Source: Micromonospora sp. NBC_01813
GTDB lineage: Bacteria; Actinomycetota; Actinomycetes; Mycobacteriales; Micromonosporaceae
DNA length: 64,000 bases
NCBI RefSeq assembly: GCF_035917335.1
Contig: NZ_CP109067.1
Coordinates: 6,447,001-6,511,000 of the forward strand
Reading direction: 5' to 3'
Part shown: positions 28,791 to 39,624 of the stretch, in pieces
Numbering within the stretch: the stretch's first letter is position 1
Layout: each line of letters starts with the position of its first letter
Made by a program: the position numbers and the translations under genes
The notes under the pieces: generated by a model
Told to the model about the DNA's origin: nothing
Databases searched by the model: none
Seen by the model: only the letters and a program-made list of their open reading frames with translations

Positions 28791-30020
28791 ATGTCCCCTT
28801 CTACCGACCGCGAACCGTGGAAGTTGCAGCCGGGGGACCGGGTTGCGGTCCTGTCGCCCTCCGCCGGACTTCCGGCTGTTTTCCCCCACGTGTACGAATT
28901 GGGGCTGCGCCGGATCCGGGACGAGCTCGGCCTCGTCCCGGTCGAGTTTCCGAGCACTCGCGCTCCACACGCGTCGCCTGTCGAGCGGGCGGCCGACATC
29001 GTCGCCGCCTACGCCGACCCGGGCATCGCCGCCATCTTCGCCACCGTGGGCGGCGATGACCAGTTGACGGTGATCCGTCACCTGGACGACGAGGTGCTGC
29101 GGGCGAATCCGAAGCCGTTCTTCGGCTACTCGGACAACACCAACCTGCTGCACCATCTTTACGGCCTGCACGCTCCCTGTGGCCTGCACGCTCCCTGTGG
29201 CGTGCACGCTCCGGGGGCGGTCGCCTTCCACGGCGGCTCGGTGCTGGTGCACCTGGGCCGCCCGGGTGCCATGCATCCGCTTACGCTGGCGTCCCTTCGT
29301 GCCGCGCTCTTTACTGACGGCTGGTACGAGCTCGTCGCCTCGCCCGACTACTCCGACGAGCCGCTCGACTGGGCCGATCTCGCTGCCCCCGGTGCGCTCG
29401 ATCTGGCGACAACACCGATGACGTCGGCCACCGGCTGGCACTGGCACATCCCCGCCACATCCACCCATGCCCCGGCGCCCACACCTGCCCCGGCCATCAT
29501 CGAGGGGCCGGTGTGGGGTGGGAACCTGGAGATCATCTCCTGGCTCGCGGCGGCAGACCGACTCGGGGAAAACGCGCGCTATGCGGGGCACATCCTGCTG
29601 CTGGAGACCTCGGAGGAGATGCCGTCGGACGTCGAGGTGTACCGCATCCTGCGCAATCTCGGCGAGCGCGGCCTGCTCGCCGTCTTCTCCGCCGTACTCG
29701 TCGGGCGGGCGAAGGCCTGGGACTTCGGCTGCCGGCGCACGCCTGCGGAGAAGGCTTCCTACGCCGCCGCCCAGCGCGCCGCGATCGTGCGTGCCTTCAC
29801 CGAGTACGGCAGTGCTGCCGTCGTTGCCGGTCACCCCGCAGGTGGTGGTCCTGCCGTCGTTGGTAGTCCCGCCCCCGTTGTTGGTTCTGCTTCGGCTGGC
29901 GGCGGGCCGGTGATCGTGTTCGACCTCGACGTCGGACACACCGACCCCCAGTTGATCGTGCCGATCGGCGGGCTCGCCCGGATCGACGTCGCCGCCCGCC
30001 GCATCCACGTGCACTACTGA
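28791..30020 (+). CDS. S66-family peptidase (LD-carboxypeptidase / MccF-like)
   Basis: Serine peptidase of the S66 family, which trims murein tetrapeptides (LdcA) or cleaves microcin-type nucleotide conjugates (MccF); 409 residues. The nucleophile lies in FFGYSDNTNLLHH, and the family's downstream blocks are seen as IIEGPVWGGNLEII and VGHTDPQLIVPIGG, which carries the His. Three low-complexity insertions interrupt it: GLHAPC repeats at ~residues 125-141, THAPAPTPAPA near ~225, and a Gly/Ala/Val-rich stretch near ~350-375. All avoid the catalytic blocks. The ATG at 28791 has a poor ribosome binding site. Confidence 0.88.
   Translation: MSPSTDREPWKLQPGDRVAVLSPSAGLPAVFPHVYELGLRRIRDELGLVPVEFPSTRAPHASPVERAADIVAAYADPGIAAIFATVGGDDQLTVIRHLDDEVLRANPKPFFGYSDNTNLLHHLYGLHAPCGLHAPCGVHAPGAVAFHGGSVLVHLGRPGAMHPLTLASLRAALFTDGWYELVASPDYSDEPLDWADLAAPGALDLATTPMTSATGWHWHIPATSTHAPAPTPAPAIIEGPVWGGNLEIISWLAAADRLGENARYAGHILLLETSEEMPSDVEVYRILRNLGERGLLAVFSAVLVGRAKAWDFGCRRTPAEKASYAAAQRAAIVRAFTEYGSAAVVAGHPAGGGPAVVGSPAPVVGSASAGGGPVIVFDLDVGHTDPQLIVPIGGLARIDVAARRIHVHY
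29163..29213 (+). repeat. 18-bp tandem repeat inside S66 peptidase gene
   Basis: Two exact 18-base units (29163-29180 and 29181-29198, encoding GLHAPC) followed by a 15-base partial third unit with one change (GVHAP). The unit length keeps the reading frame. It lies between the catalytic GYSD block and the next conserved block. Confidence 0.9.
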
Positions 30021-30044
30021 CGTGACTGCCATGCCGCCTTGGCG

Positions 30045-30101
30045 CGAGGGGAGTCTCATGGCCCCTTCGCGCCGGTTTTAAGGGCCATGAGACTCCCCTC
30101 G
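30045..30101. terminator. 20-bp perfect inverted repeat between convergent genes
   Basis: Perfect 20-base arms with a 17-base loop, 24 bases past the S66 peptidase stop. The stop codon of the convergent DUF559 gene (30078-30080) lies in the loop, and the right arm encodes the last seven residues of that protein. Probably a bidirectional terminator that doubles as coding sequence. Confidence 0.75.
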
Positions 30102-31067
30102 AAGCGCTCGCCCATCTCGTTCGGCGATGGCCTCCCGGACGGTCGCGACAAGTTGTCCGCTTTGTCGGAGGACGTCGTTCGCCGTGAAGCGCAATACCAG
30201 CCAGCCGGCCGCTCGCAGCGCGTTGTACCGGCTGATGTCCCGGCGGAACGTGACGCGTTCCCGGTGGTGGTCGCCTTCGTACTCGATAGCGATCCGCCAC
30301 TGCGGGTACGCGAGATCGACCCGGGCGATGAAGCGCCCCCGCGAAGCACCGCCGGCACCCAGCTGTGGCGTCGTCACCTGCGACGTCGCGGCAGGTCTCG
30401 CACGCACTTCGTACTGAGCTGCCGGACGAGGCAGGCCGGCGTCGTGCAGCAGGAGGCGTAGCCGGGACTCCATCGGAGACTCGGCCAGCGGCTCGGCGAG
30501 CGGGAGGAACTCGCGCAACTGAGCGCAGCCGCGCCTGCCGGCGTTGGCGTCGACGTAGCTCGCGAGGGCTTCGCGACGGAACAGACGTCGGTGCAGCAGG
30601 GCGTCCAGAGCAGCGAGCGCGTCGGCGCGAGGCAGCAGGCGGCCAAGATCGAACGCGGTACGCAATTCAGTGGTCACCGGTAGTTCGCCGAACAACATCA
30701 TGACGTCAGTCGGCAGGAGCGCCCGCCGGGCGATCGTCAGCCGGGGGTGTGGGCCAAGCCGAGCGGGGTGGGCAAGTGTGACCTGGACCGGGCGGGCGCC
30801 TAAGGGGAGCAGGTCGACACCCCAGAGGTACGCGGCGCTCAGCCCACTGATCGCCCCGCCACGGGGCAGCTTCAGCGCGGCCGCCTCGCACCACATCCGA
30901 TGATCGTCGGGGTGGAACGACGACAGGTGGACATAGACGTCGGGGAACAGCCGTCGCCATGCGGGGCCGCGGAGCATCTTCCAGCTCAGCAGGCCTGACG
31001 CGACCGCGCGGCTGCCGGAGAACGGGGCGAATGTCAGCTCACGCGGAATCTTGGCGGCGCGGGGCAT
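30078..31067 (-). CDS. DUF559 endonuclease-like domain protein with AbiEi-like N-terminus
   Basis: 329 residues. The C-terminal ~90 residues (RVDLAYPQWRIAIEYEGDHH, FRRDISRYNALRAAGW, VLRFTANDV) match the DUF559/Vsr-like restriction-endonuclease fold, with the D-x(n)-E-x-E-type acidic site in VDLAYP and IEYEGD. The N-terminal part with SGLSAAYLWGVDLLP resembles the AbiEi-type antitoxin/HTH proteins common in actinobacteria. Codon 89 is TTA (30801-30803), very rare in this DNA. The ATG at 31067 has no clear ribosome binding site. Function unknown; such genes are abundant orphan accessory genes in this phylum. Confidence 0.8.
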   Translation of the reverse strand: MPRAAKIPRELTFAPFSGSRAVASGLLSWKMLRGPAWRRLFPDVYVHLSSFHPDDHRMWCEAAALKLPRGGAISGLSAAYLWGVDLLPLGARPVQVTLAHPARLGPHPRLTIARRALLPTDVMMLFGELPVTTELRTAFDLGRLLPRADALAALDALLHRRLFRREALASYVDANAGRRGCAQLREFLPLAEPLAESPMESRLRLLLHDAGLPRPAAQYEVRARPAATSQVTTPQLGAGGASRGRFIARVDLAYPQWRIAIEYEGDHHRERVTFRRDISRYNALRAAGWLVLRFTANDVLRQSGQLVATVREAIAERDGRALRGESHGP

Positions 31068-31121
31068 CGGCAGAGCCTGCCCGCAGCACCTGACTGCCCG
31101 CTGTCCCCGCAGCCGGTTGCG

Positions 31122-31346
31122 TCACCGATCCGACTGTTCCCGCACGAACACACCTTCGCCTTGGCGTCCTTCGATCAGGCCCTCAGCCTTGAGGATGAGT
31201 AGGGCAGTTCTGACCGACCCGTACGACACGCCGTAGTAATCGATGAGTCCTTGCGTCGTCGGCAGTTGATCACCGGGGCGCAGCTCACCTGACTGGATCT
31301 GATCTCGGATGGCGGAAGCCACTCGCTCGTACTTGGGCATGGACAT
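31122..31346 (-). CDS. Minimal GntR-family regulator (DNA-binding domain only)
   Basis: 74 residues forming a complete GntR winged HTH (YERVASAIRDQIQSGELRPG, LPTTQGLIDYYGVSYGSVRT, LILKAEGLIEGRQGEGVFV) and nothing else, so there is no ligand-binding domain. The ATG at 31346 follows GGGAGA. The frame continues upstream to 31787 but that part is the opposite-strand gene's shadow. It faces the broken small gene at 31558 across 211 bases that hold a symmetrical GTCGAC array, a good candidate for its operator. Confidence 0.82.
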   Translation of the reverse strand: MSMPKYERVASAIRDQIQSGELRPGDQLPTTQGLIDYYGVSYGSVRTALLILKAEGLIEGRQGEGVFVREQSDR

Positions 31347-31404
31347 GTCGACTGGTCTCCCTGGCTCGCGCCGCCAAGTAGACCACCGAAGATCGACAGC
31401 GTCT

Positions 31405-31446
31405 ATTACGTCGACAGTGTCGACAATGTCGACGATCTGTCGTAAT
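31405..31446. promoter_or_regulatory. Triple GTCGAC array, probable operator
   Basis: GTCGAC hexanucleotide palindromes start at 31410, 31419 and 31428, an exact 9-base period, within an outer ATTACG...CGTAAT inverted repeat (31405-31410 and 31441-31446). It is between the divergent mini-GntR gene and the small gene at 31558. Regular spacing and symmetry suggest cooperative repressor binding. Confidence 0.55.
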
Positions 31447-31557
31447 CTCGGTACTGCTCTCCTTGGCTCGCAACCGGGTGGAGCGGGATTTGTAGGCGGC
31501 CCGGGTGGAGTTGGCGCTCCATGATCCCGGGCCTTGACCGGGAAGGACCCCCGGCCC

Positions 31558-31960
31558 ATGAGCAATCTACCGAAGCGTGCCCATCCGCCGTGGTGCCTGC
31601 GCGGCCCCGACTGCGCCACCACGCCCGACAGCGCCGCCTGGCACTCCTCCCGGCTGCTGCGAGTTTCCGCAGCCGAACACTCGTGTGTCGACGTCGCTGT
31701 CGGCCGCTGGCAGCTCGATCCGGCCGAAATTCGACCCGGCCGAAATTCGACCCGCCCAGAAGCAGCCAGCGGCCCAACCGCACGCAACGGCCCTGACCTG
31801 CCCGGCGACGGCGCTGGCTGGCGGCGTACTGCTGGAGTTCCGGCTCGGCGACGACGTCGATCAGTGGCCGGTCGACCGGGCGCAGGCGTTGGCCTTGACC
31901 CGGCTCATCCCACGACTGCTGCGTGACGACGTCGCCCCTCGGCGCCGCCGCGCAGCCTGA
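31558..31960 (+). pseudogene. Small CPWC-type gene (DUF6907-like) broken by 16-bp duplication
   Basis: The frame from ATG 31558 encodes RAHPPWCLRGPDCATTPDSA, AWHSSRLLRVS and CVDVAVGRWQLDPAEIRP, the Cys-rich opening of small actinobacterial proteins of the DUF6907 kind. At 31721-31752 a 16-base unit is present twice. Removing one copy joins the frame exactly to the second half in another frame: LAGGVLLEFRLGDDVDQWPV, DRAQALALTRLIPRLL, stop at 31958-31960. The restored product would be about 128 residues and typical of the family. As it stands the protein is truncated out of frame. Family name is from memory of the motif layout. Confidence 0.72.
31721..31752 (+). repeat. 16-bp tandem duplication causing frameshift
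   Basis: Units at 31721-31736 and 31737-31752 are identical (CGGCCGAAATTCGACC). Sixteen is not a multiple of three, so the extra copy shifts the frame of the host gene by one base. The perfect identity suggests a recent event. Confidence 0.9.
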
Positions 31961-31970
31961 CGCCGGTCCA

Positions 31971-32003
31971 CGGTCGGGGCCGGCGCATCGCCGGCCCCGA
32001 CCG
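31971..32003. terminator. Bidirectional terminator
   Basis: CGGTCGGGGCCGGCG and CGCCGGCCCCGACCG form a perfect 15-bp stem around a 3-base loop, 11 bases past the broken small gene and just after the cyclase remnant on the other strand. Confidence 0.8.
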
Positions 32004-32008
32004 CACTT

Positions 32009-32206
32009 TCAGTCGACGATGGCGTACGCGCGGACCGGCGAAGTGTCCAGCCCGGCGACCCTCCGCCCGGCCACCGCCCCGGCGACCACCGCTTCCCGGC
32101 TGAGCCACTCGGTGATCGCTGGGGCGGGTAGCCCTGGATAGGTGACCATGCCGTCTCGGATGACGTGACTGAGCTCGACGAACCGTTTCCTGGTCGGTGT
32201 GTCCAT
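32009..32206 (-). pseudogene. N-terminal remnant of a cyclase/kynurenine-formamidase family gene
   Basis: A 65-residue frame starting ATG at 32206. FVELSHVIRDGMVTYPGLPAP is the conserved opening of the cyclase (Cyclase_PF04199-type) family, whose members are ~200-260 residues. The HxGTHxD metal motif that should follow is absent: after ~35 residues the sequence changes to AVAGRRVAGLDTSPVRAYAIVD and stops. An internal deletion removing most of the enzyme is the simplest explanation. Almost certainly inactive. Confidence 0.7.
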
Positions 32207-32362
32207 GCGCGGCGAGGTTAGTAGGTGATGGCTGATCGGCGGGCGGATAGGCTGGTAGGCCTGACCCCCCGCCCGGACCGGGCGCGGGGTTGTCGTCGCG
32301 TGCGGGCCGCAAAGCGCGCACCAACGCACCGCAAGGCGTATCCCACCGCGAAGGTTGTGATC

Positions 32363-36121
<3,759 letters not shown>

Positions 36122-36134
36122 GAGAGTGTCGACC

Positions 36135-36821
36135 ATGCAGCGTGTCCGTCGCCTGGCGTCGATCACCGTCATTGCCCTGGTCGGGGTCGCCGCACTGTCC
36201 GCCTGCCGGTCGCAGCCTGGCGTCGCCGCCTATGTCGGTGACCAGCAGTACAGCGAGGAGCAGGTGACCGACCTCGTCGACGAGATCGCCGAGCAGCTCG
36301 GTGATCAGGTCGGCCAGGAAGGCGCCCCGCCACTGCCGACCCGCCAGCAGGTCGTCAGCGCCCTCGTTCTCGCCGACGTCTGCCGCCAACTCGACGTACC
36401 GGCCGATGCACAGCAGATCTCGCCGGACCAGTACTCCCAGCAGACCGGCCTGCCGGCCGACTCCGAGTTCGTCGAGGCGGCCGCGCAGGTCTGGACCTGC
36501 ATCACCGGGCTGCAGACCGGCGAGCTGGTCGAGCCGACCCAGGAGGAGCTGTTCGACCTGGTCGACCGGGGTCGGGCCGCCGGAGTCATCCCGGCCGAGG
36601 TCAGCGATTCCGAAGCGGCCAGCCAGCTCGACGGCGAGCAGCTGCGCACCGCGCTGGCCACCCGCAACACCATCTCCGACGCGGTGGCCGAGCAGGACGT
36701 CACGGTCAACCCGCGCTACCGGCCGCTGGAGTTCCCGGTGCTCAGCTTCCAGAGCAACGTGATCGCCGTCGGTATCCCGCTGGGCGACGGTGACTCGGGC
36801 ACGGTCAACGAGCGGCAGTGA
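36135..36821 (+). CDS. SurA N-terminal-like lipoprotein
   Basis: 228 residues with a lipoprotein signal peptide: basic MQRVRR, hydrophobic core, lipobox LSAC at ~residues 20-23. The mature part has the SurA N-terminal helical pattern (VGDQQYSEEQVTDLVDEIAEQL) and no PPIase domain. It starts 13 bases after mfd and its stop overlaps the mazG start in GTGA, so all three are cotranscribed. Probably an extracytoplasmic chaperone-like protein; the precise role is unknown. Confidence 0.85.
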   Translation: MQRVRRLASITVIALVGVAALSACRSQPGVAAYVGDQQYSEEQVTDLVDEIAEQLGDQVGQEGAPPLPTRQQVVSALVLADVCRQLDVPADAQQISPDQYSQQTGLPADSEFVEAAAQVWTCITGLQTGELVEPTQEELFDLVDRGRAAGVIPAEVSDSEAASQLDGEQLRTALATRNTISDAVAEQDVTVNPRYRPLEFPVLSFQSNVIAVGIPLGDGDSGTVNERQ

Positions 36822-37813
36822 CCGCCCGGGTCGTCCTGCTGGTCACCTCACCCCGGCTGCCGGCCGGGCTGCTCACGGCGCAAGCCTGGGACGCCGTACG
36901 CCGGTTTCCGGTTTTTGCCGGCGCGGACAGTGAGCTGACCACGGCGATCAGCGTCGCCGGCGACACCCGGGTGACCGTGCCGACGCCGGATCCTGCGGAG
37001 GAGACGCTGCTGGCGGCCGCCGCCGAGCACGGCACCGCCGTCTGGCTGGCCGGCCCGACCGGTGACGAGGACCTGGCCCGCCGGCTGGGGCTGCGGCTGG
37101 CCCGCGAGCCCGGCCTGGCCGAGCTGGAGCTGATGTACGGCTCCTGGGACCCGCCAGGGGCCCGGCTGCTCGACGCCGTGGAGGTGCTGGACCGGCTGGC
37201 CTCGCCGGGCGGGGATCCGTGGAAGCGCCAGCAGACCCACGCCTCCCTGGCCCGGTACCTGCTGGAGGAGAGTTACGAGGCGTACGACGCGATCGTCTCG
37301 GGCGACCTGGCGGCGCTGCGCGACGAGCTGGGTGACGTGTTGCTGCAGGTGGTGCTGCACGCCCGGCTCGCCGAGGAGTTGCCCGACGGCGAACGCTGGG
37401 ACGTCGACGACGTGGCCGGCGGCCTGGTAGCGAAGATGATCCGCCGCAACCCGCACGTCTTCGCCGGAGCCGAGGTCAGCGGGGTCGACGAGATCATCGA
37501 CAACTGGGAGCGGATCAAGGCCGAGGAGCGGGCCGCCGCAGGTGGCGGGCTGGACACCCCGTCACCGATGGACGGGATCGTGCTGGCCCAGCCGGCGCTG
37601 TCGCTGGCGGACAAGGTGCTGCAGCGGGCCGGGCGGGCCGGGGTCGACGTACCGCTGCCGGAGCCGGACGCGGCCGACGACCCGTCGGCGCGGCTCGGCG
37701 CGCAACTGCTCACTCTGGTCGCGCAGGCCCGTGCCGACGGTCTGGACGCCGAGGGGGCGTTGCGCCGTGCAGCCCTCGCGTACGCCGACGCCGTCCGCGT
37801 CGCCGCCGGCTGA
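36818..37813 (+). CDS. mazG: Nucleoside triphosphate pyrophosphohydrolase MazG
   Basis: House-cleaning NTP pyrophosphatase, 331 residues. The N-terminal ~110 residues form the Rossmann-like extension seen in actinobacterial MazG. The MazG domain starts LDRLASPGGDPWKRQQTHASL with the metal-binding EExxE/D residues in YLLEESYEAYDAI and LRDELGDVLLQVVLHARLAEE. The C-terminal QPALSLADKVLQRAGRAG is a second, partial MazG-like segment. GTG start overlaps the lipoprotein stop. In M. tuberculosis mfd, mazG and eno are near neighbours; here eno is 7.8 kb away. Confidence 0.93.
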   Translation: MTARVVLLVTSPRLPAGLLTAQAWDAVRRFPVFAGADSELTTAISVAGDTRVTVPTPDPAEETLLAAAAEHGTAVWLAGPTGDEDLARRLGLRLAREPGLAELELMYGSWDPPGARLLDAVEVLDRLASPGGDPWKRQQTHASLARYLLEESYEAYDAIVSGDLAALRDELGDVLLQVVLHARLAEELPDGERWDVDDVAGGLVAKMIRRNPHVFAGAEVSGVDEIIDNWERIKAEERAAAGGGLDTPSPMDGIVLAQPALSLADKVLQRAGRAGVDVPLPEPDAADDPSARLGAQLLTLVAQARADGLDAEGALRRAALAYADAVRVAAG

Positions 37814-37915
37814 CGACTCCGACGACCCGCTGGCCCGACTGCCCACCGGGTTCGAAGATCAATTAACCGAAAACCGGGATCGCGTCGGCGTGTCGTCCGG
37901 TTCTACGACAACTGA

Positions 37916-38497
37916 TCATGGCTCCGACGACTCTGCGGAGTCCGGGCGGAGCCGGATGCCGCGCAACTCCAAGGTCAAGAAGGTCACCACGCCGAAGAAG
38001 AGCGCGATGTCCGCGACGTTGCCGATGAACCAGTCGAAGTACGCGATGAAGTCGACGACGTGGCCCTGCCCGAACGACGGCTCGCGGAACAGCCGGTCCA
38101 GCAGGTGGGTGAACGCCCCACCGAGCACCAGTCCGAGCGACACCGCCCAGGCGCGGGACCGGGCCCGAGCGGCGAACCAGGCGGTGACGCCGACGCCGAT
38201 CGCGGCGGCGATGGTGAAGACCCAGGTGGTGTTCTCGCCCATCGAGAACGCGGCGCCCGGGTTGTAGATCAACTGGATGCCGAGGGCGTCGCCGATCAGC
38301 GGGGTCCGCTCGCCCCGGGTCAGCGTCGCCTCCGCCCACATCTTCGTCAGCTGGTCGACGACGAGCACCGTGGCGGCGATCCCGAAGGCGAGCCAGGGAG
38401 CGCGGCGGGTCCACCGCTGCTGCCGGGACGCAGCCGTCGGCGTGCTGGAGTCGGTCGGTTCGTGGGTGGTCTCGCCGGGGCCGGCCTGCTCGCTCAT
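37916..38497 (-). CDS. lspA: Lipoprotein signal peptidase (signal peptidase II)
   Basis: Membrane aspartyl protease that cleaves prolipoprotein signal peptides; 193 residues. After a ~35-residue hydrophilic N-terminus come four membrane segments (WLAFGIAATVLVVDQLTKMW first). IYNPGAAFSM is the conserved NPGAAF box; the catalytic Asp pair is in GQGHVVDFIAY and FIGNVADIALFFG. ATG at 38497 has GGAAGA upstream; a GTG at 38515 is possible. It processes lipoproteins such as those at 36135 and 44643. Confidence 0.94.
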   Translation of the reverse strand: MSEQAGPGETTHEPTDSSTPTAASRQQRWTRRAPWLAFGIAATVLVVDQLTKMWAEATLTRGERTPLIGDALGIQLIYNPGAAFSMGENTTWVFTIAAAIGVGVTAWFAARARSRAWAVSLGLVLGGAFTHLLDRLFREPSFGQGHVVDFIAYFDWFIGNVADIALFFGVVTFLTLELRGIRLRPDSAESSEP

Positions 38498-38570
38498 GAT
38501 CGGTGATTCTTCCACCGCTTCCTGGCAGCCCTGCGCCGGAGCCGCCCAGGCTGACGCTCATGCTTGCCGG

Positions 38571-39053
38571 GTGACGGTGAGCGGTGACGATCTGTTGACG
38601 ACCAGTGAAGCGGCAGCCGTGCTGCGGATGTCTCGGCGTCAGGTGGTCGACCGGTGCGTGCGCGGCCAGCTCCCGTACGTCTGGGTCGGTCGCCGTCGCC
38701 GGCTGCGGCGGGCCGACGTCGAAGCAGTGCTCCAACCGTCGCTGACCCGCGACCAGTACAAGGCGCTGTGGCTGCACCACGCGGTCGCCGGGAGACTGGT
38801 CGCCGATCCCGACCTGGTGTTGCACAAGGCGGCGAGCAACCTCGAACGGCTCCGGGCCATCCACCCTGACGGCATGACCCGGCACTGGCTGGACCGCTGG
38901 GCCGAGGTGCTGGCCGCCGGCACTGACTTCGTTCTGGAGACGCTCACCTCCCGATCGGCGTTTGCCGTCGAGCTTCGGCAGAACTCGCCGTTTGCCGGCG
39001 TCCTCACCGAAGCGGAGAGACAGTCGGTGCTCAGGTCGTTCGCGGACCGGTAG
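38571..39053 (+). CDS. Excisionase-type helix-turn-helix protein
   Basis: 160 residues. An N-terminal MerR/excisionase-like HTH (LLTTSEAAAVLRMSRRQVVDRCVRGQLPY, VGRRRRLRRADVEAVL) is followed by a helical domain with LWLHHAVAGRLVADPDLVL and LRQNSPFAGVLTEAER. Proteins with this tail are often found as antitoxin-like partners in actinobacteria; that is recollection, not shown here. No toxin is intact next to it: a decayed phd-vapC pair follows. Its stop lies in an 11-bp inverted repeat. GTG at 38571 gives a start just before the HTH. Confidence 0.72.
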   Translation: MTVSGDDLLTTSEAAAVLRMSRRQVVDRCVRGQLPYVWVGRRRRLRRADVEAVLQPSLTRDQYKALWLHHAVAGRLVADPDLVLHKAASNLERLRAIHPDGMTRHWLDRWAEVLAAGTDFVLETLTSRSAFAVELRQNSPFAGVLTEAERQSVLRSFADR

Positions 39054-39072
39054 CGGATAGAGCTACCGGTCC
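39044..39072. promoter_or_regulatory. 11-bp perfect inverted repeat at end of HTH gene
   Basis: GGACCGGTAGC and GCTACCGGTCC with a 7-base loop. It spans the stop codon of the HTH gene and ends 13 bases before the phd start. It may be the HTH gene's terminator or the operator of the toxin-antitoxin pair. Confidence 0.55.
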
Positions 39073-39084
39073 TACGCTCTCCTC

Positions 39085-39381
39085 GTGGAACGCATCGGTC
39101 CCTGGGATCTGAGCCAGGACACGGGTCAGGCGTCTGTCCGAGTGAGTTGCGGTGAGACCATTGAGATCACTTCGCGTGGCCAGTCGATTGTCCCAATTGC
39201 TCCAATGGGTGGCGGCAAGTCGGTGCTGGCCAAGCTGGTTGCTGCGGGTCGGGCCGTTGCCGACGGTTGGTGGCCGGTTTCCGCTGCCGCCGAAGCTCGG
39301 GGGCGAAGATGGCGACGTGGCCACCACGCTAGCCGCGCCGCGCCGCGCCGCGCCGCGAGACGAGACGGAGAGCGTTGGTGA
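39085..39381 (+). pseudogene. Phd/YefM-type antitoxin gene with compensating frameshifts
   Basis: Residues 1-59 (VERIGPWDLSQDTGQASVRV, CGETIEITSRGQSIVPIAP, SVLAKLVAAGRAV) follow the Phd antitoxin DNA-binding domain. After about 39275 the expected C-terminal toxin-binding tail appears in the next frame (RFPLPPKLGGEDGDVATTLA), and the typical ERW end returns in the original frame after a GCCGC x5 tract. So one frameshift is cancelled by a second. A 98-residue product can still be made, with a scrambled middle. The stop overlaps the vapC start (GTGA), as in intact pairs. Start GTG has no good ribosome binding site. Confidence 0.68.
39332..39356 (+). repeat. Pentanucleotide repeat (GCCGC)5 within antitoxin gene
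   Basis: Five perfect GCCGC units inside the reading frame. Loss or gain of a unit shifts the frame, and the second of the two frameshifts in the host gene maps here. Confidence 0.9.
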
Positions 39382-39525
39382 GCCGCCTCGATCCCGTCAT
39401 CATCAAGCTGCACCGCAGGGGTCTGCGCAGCGCCGATCTCGTCCGCCTGGCTCAACAACTACGACGACGTGCCGCTGGCATCCTCCGCTCTTGTCGAGAT
39501 GAAAGTCTCCAAAGCGCTGTGCTGA
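39378..39525 (+). pseudogene. VapC-type PIN toxin gene, frameshifted and truncated
   Basis: GTG at 39378 opens SRLDPVIIKLHRRGLRSADLV, the start of a PIN-domain toxin (the family begins with LDxSxxxKL, the Asp being catalytic). Near 39447 the homology moves to the next frame, WLNNYDDVPLASSALVEMKV, which is the VapC strand and helix carrying the second acidic residue, and then a stop at 39523-39525. The rest of the PIN domain is not recoverable by eye. Inactive. Paired with the phd gene by a GTGA overlap, so a former toxin-antitoxin operon. Confidence 0.66.
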
Positions 39526-39624
39526 TCAGTTCTGCAAGCCGCCGTCAGGCGCCGGTGACGCACTGCCGGCGGCAGATCCGGACGCCGAGATGACGGTGCT
39601 GCGTCGAGGTGAGGCTCAGATACC

